A DNA stretch of 64,000 bases from Paenibacillus sp. 481. GTDB lineage: Bacteria; Bacillota; Bacilli; Paenibacillales; Paenibacillaceae. A program made the translations under genes and the position numbers. Within the stretch, counting starts at the first letter, position 1; each line of letters opens with the position of its first letter. The DNA lies in assembly GCF_021223605.1 (NCBI RefSeq), contig NZ_CP075175.1, positions 2,290,001 through 2,354,000 of the forward strand, in the 5' to 3' direction. Positions 61,826 to 64,000 of the stretch are shown here, in pieces. The notes under the pieces are model-generated. The model was not told the origin of the DNA and ran no database searches. It worked only from the letters and a program-made list of their open reading frames with translations.

Positions 61826-61829
61826 AACG

Positions 61830-62231
61830 TTATTTATTCAGGAAGGACAAACAGAACAAGCAGTCGCCTTCCGTCCGCAAATGTCCATAATAAACATTGC
61901 AAATATGAAACCCTTCGTGATACAACCTAGCCAAATTGTCATAGCCTTCGCCGACCACGTTCTCAGTAGCTTCTAGCTGTATCGTCAACGCTTGGGTCTT
62001 CGCTGCGGGGGCGATTTTCCCTTTTAACTCTTTTGACGAATCGCTATGTTCGTGAACCTCATGATGCTCATGGTGCAGAATCTTGCGCAACTGCTCGTTC
62101 TCCATTTGCAAGCGTTGGTTCTCTTCCAGCAGTTGTTTAACGATTAGCTTCAGCGCACCGAGCTCTTGATGAAGGTCACCCATATGCGATTCCAAATCAT
62201 GAATTTGCGCAAAAATGTCTTTCTTCTCCAA
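61830..62231 (-). CDS. yabA: DNA replication initiation control protein YabA
   Basis: Negative regulator of replication initiation that binds DnaA and DnaN. The N-terminal coiled coil ([46 protein letters not shown]) is followed by a His-rich linker and the zinc-binding C-terminus [20 protein letters not shown]...[12 protein letters not shown]. The frame opens to 62345, but alignment of the N-terminus with Bacillus YabA points to TTG 62231, with GGGGTGG just upstream, giving 133 residues. Confidence 0.93.
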   Translation of the reverse strand: MEKKDIFAQIHDLESHMGDLHQELGALKLIVKQLLEENQRLQMENEQLRKILHHEHHEVHEHSDSSKELKGKIAPAAKTQALTIQLEATENVVGEGYDNLARLYHEGFHICNVYYGHLRTEGDCLFCLSFLNK

Positions 62232-62262
62232 GTTCCCACCCCAGAGCACGAAAAATGAACGC

Positions 62263-63063
62263 TTATTTAACGACGACATCGTCAAATGGAAGCTCCTTAA
62301 TCTTGCCGATTTCAAACAACTGCACATGTACCTTACGCTCGCCATTATTCATACCCACTACCTTGCCATCACCCATAGAAGTGACCACAATTTTGCCGAC
62401 CGAAGGTGTTTCTTCTTTAACACTTTCATAGTTGTCGTGTTCAAACTTCAGACAACACATGAGACGACCACACAAACCGGATATTTTGGTAGGATTTAAG
62501 GATAAGTTCTGGTCTTTTGCCATTTTAATAGAAACTGGTTCAAAATCACCTAACCACGACGAGCAGCAAAGCACTCGACCACATGGGCCAATACCACCCA
62601 ACATCTTTGCTTCATCCCGTACTCCGATTTGTCTCAACTCAATGCGGGTACGGAACACGCTGGCCAAATCTTTAACTAGCTCACGAAAGTCAACGCGACC
62701 TTCAGCCGTGAAATAAAATATAATTTTGTTACGGTCAAACGTATATTCCACATCGACTAGCTTCATCTTGAGATGATGAGCTCTTATTTTATCCAAACAT
62801 GTTGCAAAAGCATCCTTCGCCGCCTGACGATTCGTATCCACGAGTGTCGCGTCGATATCGTTAGCTATGCGAATAACTTTTTTCAGGGGGAGCACAACAT
62901 CGTTCTCTCCGACCGTCTTTGGACCGATGACGACTTTGCCGTACTCAATGCCGCGCGCCGTTTCGACGATCACATGCTGGTCCCTCTGGACCGGCCATTC
63001 GACCGGGTCGAAATAATAAATTTTGCCCGCTCTTTTAAAACGGACGCCGACCACATTATACAA
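62263..63063 (-). CDS. ricT: RicT/PSP1-domain regulatory protein (YaaT)
   Basis: PSP1-family protein of 266 residues; in Bacillus RicT joins RicA and RicF in a Fe-S-containing complex that promotes RNase Y processing and the sporulation phosphorelay. It has [59 protein letters not shown] and two cysteine groups, [13 protein letters not shown] and [13 protein letters not shown], which can hold the clusters. It starts right at the holB stop. Confidence 0.95.
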   Translation of the reverse strand: MYNVVGVRFKRAGKIYYFDPVEWPVQRDQHVIVETARGIEYGKVVIGPKTVGENDVVLPLKKVIRIANDIDATLVDTNRQAAKDAFATCLDKIRAHHLKMKLVDVEYTFDRNKIIFYFTAEGRVDFRELVKDLASVFRTRIELRQIGVRDEAKMLGGIGPCGRVLCCSSWLGDFEPVSIKMAKDQNLSLNPTKISGLCGRLMCCLKFEHDNYESVKEETPSVGKIVVTSMGDGKVVGMNNGERKVHVQLFEIGKIKELPFDDVVVK

Positions 63064-64000
63064 TCAAGTACCTCCTTGCATTCCAACCAGAAACTGCTCA
63101 AATGCAAGCTGCGGACTCACATTGGCACGCACCCGCTTCTGCGCCTCTGTCGCCGCCTGCATGCACCGAATCCAACCATCCGCCGATTTTGTCCAGGCCA
63201 TCTTACTTATTGTCTCGATCTGATCCTTAAACACGAAACTGTCCTGTCGGTTCAATTGGTAATTTAACATATCTCGAAACCAGAGATGGAACAAACGTAG
63301 TAATATGTCCACATGCTCTGCTAGATCGGTTTTAAACACTTTATGCTGTGCAATAAGAAGTGCGGAAGACAATCGCGTTCCACACTCCTTTCCTAATTGT
63401 AACATTACGTTTCTTAATTCTGCAAACCAATTCTGTTGGCATAGTTCCCTGCTAGCATCCAATCCATTCACAATTTGCACAGCAGCCAGTGCCAGTATCG
63501 GTGAAATTCCTTCTTCTACAAGCTTTTCGTATATTAAAAATGGATGTTGTGGAGTAAACGGTACCCATTGCGAACGTGATTGTATCGTCGGTAGCATAGC
63601 TTGTCCATTTTCGGTAATCAGAATAGCAACCGCTGGACTCGTAGGCTCCTCCAAAAACTTAAGCAGACTATTAGACGCTTGTACGGTCATTTTATGAGCC
63701 TGTTCCATAATATACACTTTACGACCCGTTCCATGCGTTCGATACGAAAATTCCTTTTGTAAATCACGAATCTGCTCAATTTTAATGGACTGACCCTCAG
63801 GTTGTATGAGGTGTACATCCGGATGATTGCGATGTTCGATTTTACGACACTCCAAACATTCATTGCAAGCATCGTCTTTCATGTTTAAACAAAACAACGC
63901 TTTTGTAAAAGTAAGTGCCGTCTTTAATCGCTCTGTTCCTTTTGGACCGCTGAACAAATAGGCATGTGACACCTTGTCAGCACGCAATCCATTTTGTAGG
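63064..64000 (-). CDS. holB: DNA polymerase III delta' subunit, N-terminus cut by window edge
   Basis: Clamp-loader subunit. The frame continues past the right end; the visible part begins LQNGLRADKVSHAYLFSGPKG, so only a short N-terminal stretch is missing. The four-Cys zinc module (CLN...CNECLEC) follows, then HPDVHLIQPEGQSIKIEQIR, YIMEQAHKMTVQASNSLLKFLEEP and TIQSRSQ. At least 311 residues are visible. It is followed without a gap by ricT, as in Bacillus. Confidence 0.94.
   Translation of the reverse strand, partial: LQNGLRADKVSHAYLFSGPKGTERLKTALTFTKALFCLNMKDDACNECLECRKIEHRNHPDVHLIQPEGQSIKIEQIRDLQKEFSYRTHGTGRKVYIMEQAHKMTVQASNSLLKFLEEPTSPAVAILITENGQAMLPTIQSRSQWVPFTPQHPFLIYEKLVEEGISPILALAAVQIVNGLDASRELCQQNWFAELRNVMLQLGKECGTRLSSALLIAQHKVFKTDLAEHVDILLRLFHLWFRDMLNYQLNRQDSFVFKDQIETISKMAWTKSADGWIRCMQAATEAQKRVRANVSPQLAFEQFLVGMQGGT

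Overview
The window reads as a chromosomal stretch of a spore-forming, low-to-mid GC Firmicute, most likely Paenibacillus or a close relative. The evidence is gene order matching the Bacillus lysS-to-holB region (lysS, greA, dus, fol/pab genes, cysK, hslO, coaX, ftsH, hpt, tilS, spoIIE, divIC, yabPQ, mfd, prs, glmU, spoVG, purR, ispE, sspF, veg, yabG, rsmA, rnmV, yabE, tatD, abrB, rsmI, yabA, ricT, holB). It also holds many sporulation genes (spoIIE, yabP, yabQ, spoVT, fin, spoVG, sspF, yabG), Gram-positive Shine-Dalgarno sequences, and nadABC placed between ftsH and coaX. All but three genes (padR, the MFS gene, abrB) lie on the minus strand, as expected for a leading-strand block whose origin lies beyond the right end. 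No rRNA, tRNA, CRISPR array, insertion sequence or prophage gene was seen.

Layout from left to right, with minus-strand transcription running right to left. At 1-6004 are lysS (cut by the window edge), greA with a long leader, dusB, a small XRE regulator and the folate genes folK-folB-folP-pabC-pabA; no pabB is present. At 6334-7272 is cysK. At 7393-12381 is an accessory segment: a Fur-controlled iron-type ABC importer, and a divergent padR-MFS efflux pair with an operator-like palindrome. At 12496-18781 are yacD, hslO, coaX and the NAD genes nadC, nadB, nadA. At 19050-25908 are ftsH, hpt, tilS, a Ser/Thr kinase and a von Willebrand A protein. At 26094-31196 are spoIIE, an S1 protein, divIC, yabQ and yabP. 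At 31269-34856 a queuosine-precursor operon (queC-D-E-F) under a preQ1-I riboswitch, plus a Fur-controlled FhuF-like gene, is inserted between yabP and rqcP. At 35107-45587 are rqcP, HU, yabN, a MATE/SpoVB-like flippase, spoVT, a PrsA-like foldase, mfd and fin. At 45682-55142 are pth, prs, glmU, spoVG, ridA, purR, ispE, sspF, veg, yabG, rsmA and rnmV. At 55285-57118 is yabE behind a c-di-AMP (ydaO-type) riboswitch. At 57119-64000 are tatD, a YwfO-like HD phosphohydrolase where metG often sits, abrB, rsmI, trmN6, yabA, ricT and holB (cut by the window edge).

Most of the window is ordinary conserved backbone. The regulatory layer is unusually legible: consensus SigA promoters with Fur operators, SigH (spoVG), SigF (fin) and SigG (sspF) promoters, a 21-bp-spacer spoIIE promoter, Spo0A boxes around abrB/ywfO, and two riboswitches. 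Several conserved proteins (TilS, the SpoVB-like flippase, SpoIIE, QueE, QueC, FtsH, the S1 protein) carry low-complexity insertions or tails. I did not find a convincing wholly new multi-gene system. The best leads are the FhuF-like protein without its Fe-S cysteines, a candidate small RNA behind abrB, the Spo0A-box cluster at the HD-protein gene, the inverted repeat bracketing the spoVG promoter, and a 9-bp tandem repeat directly after the kinase gene.
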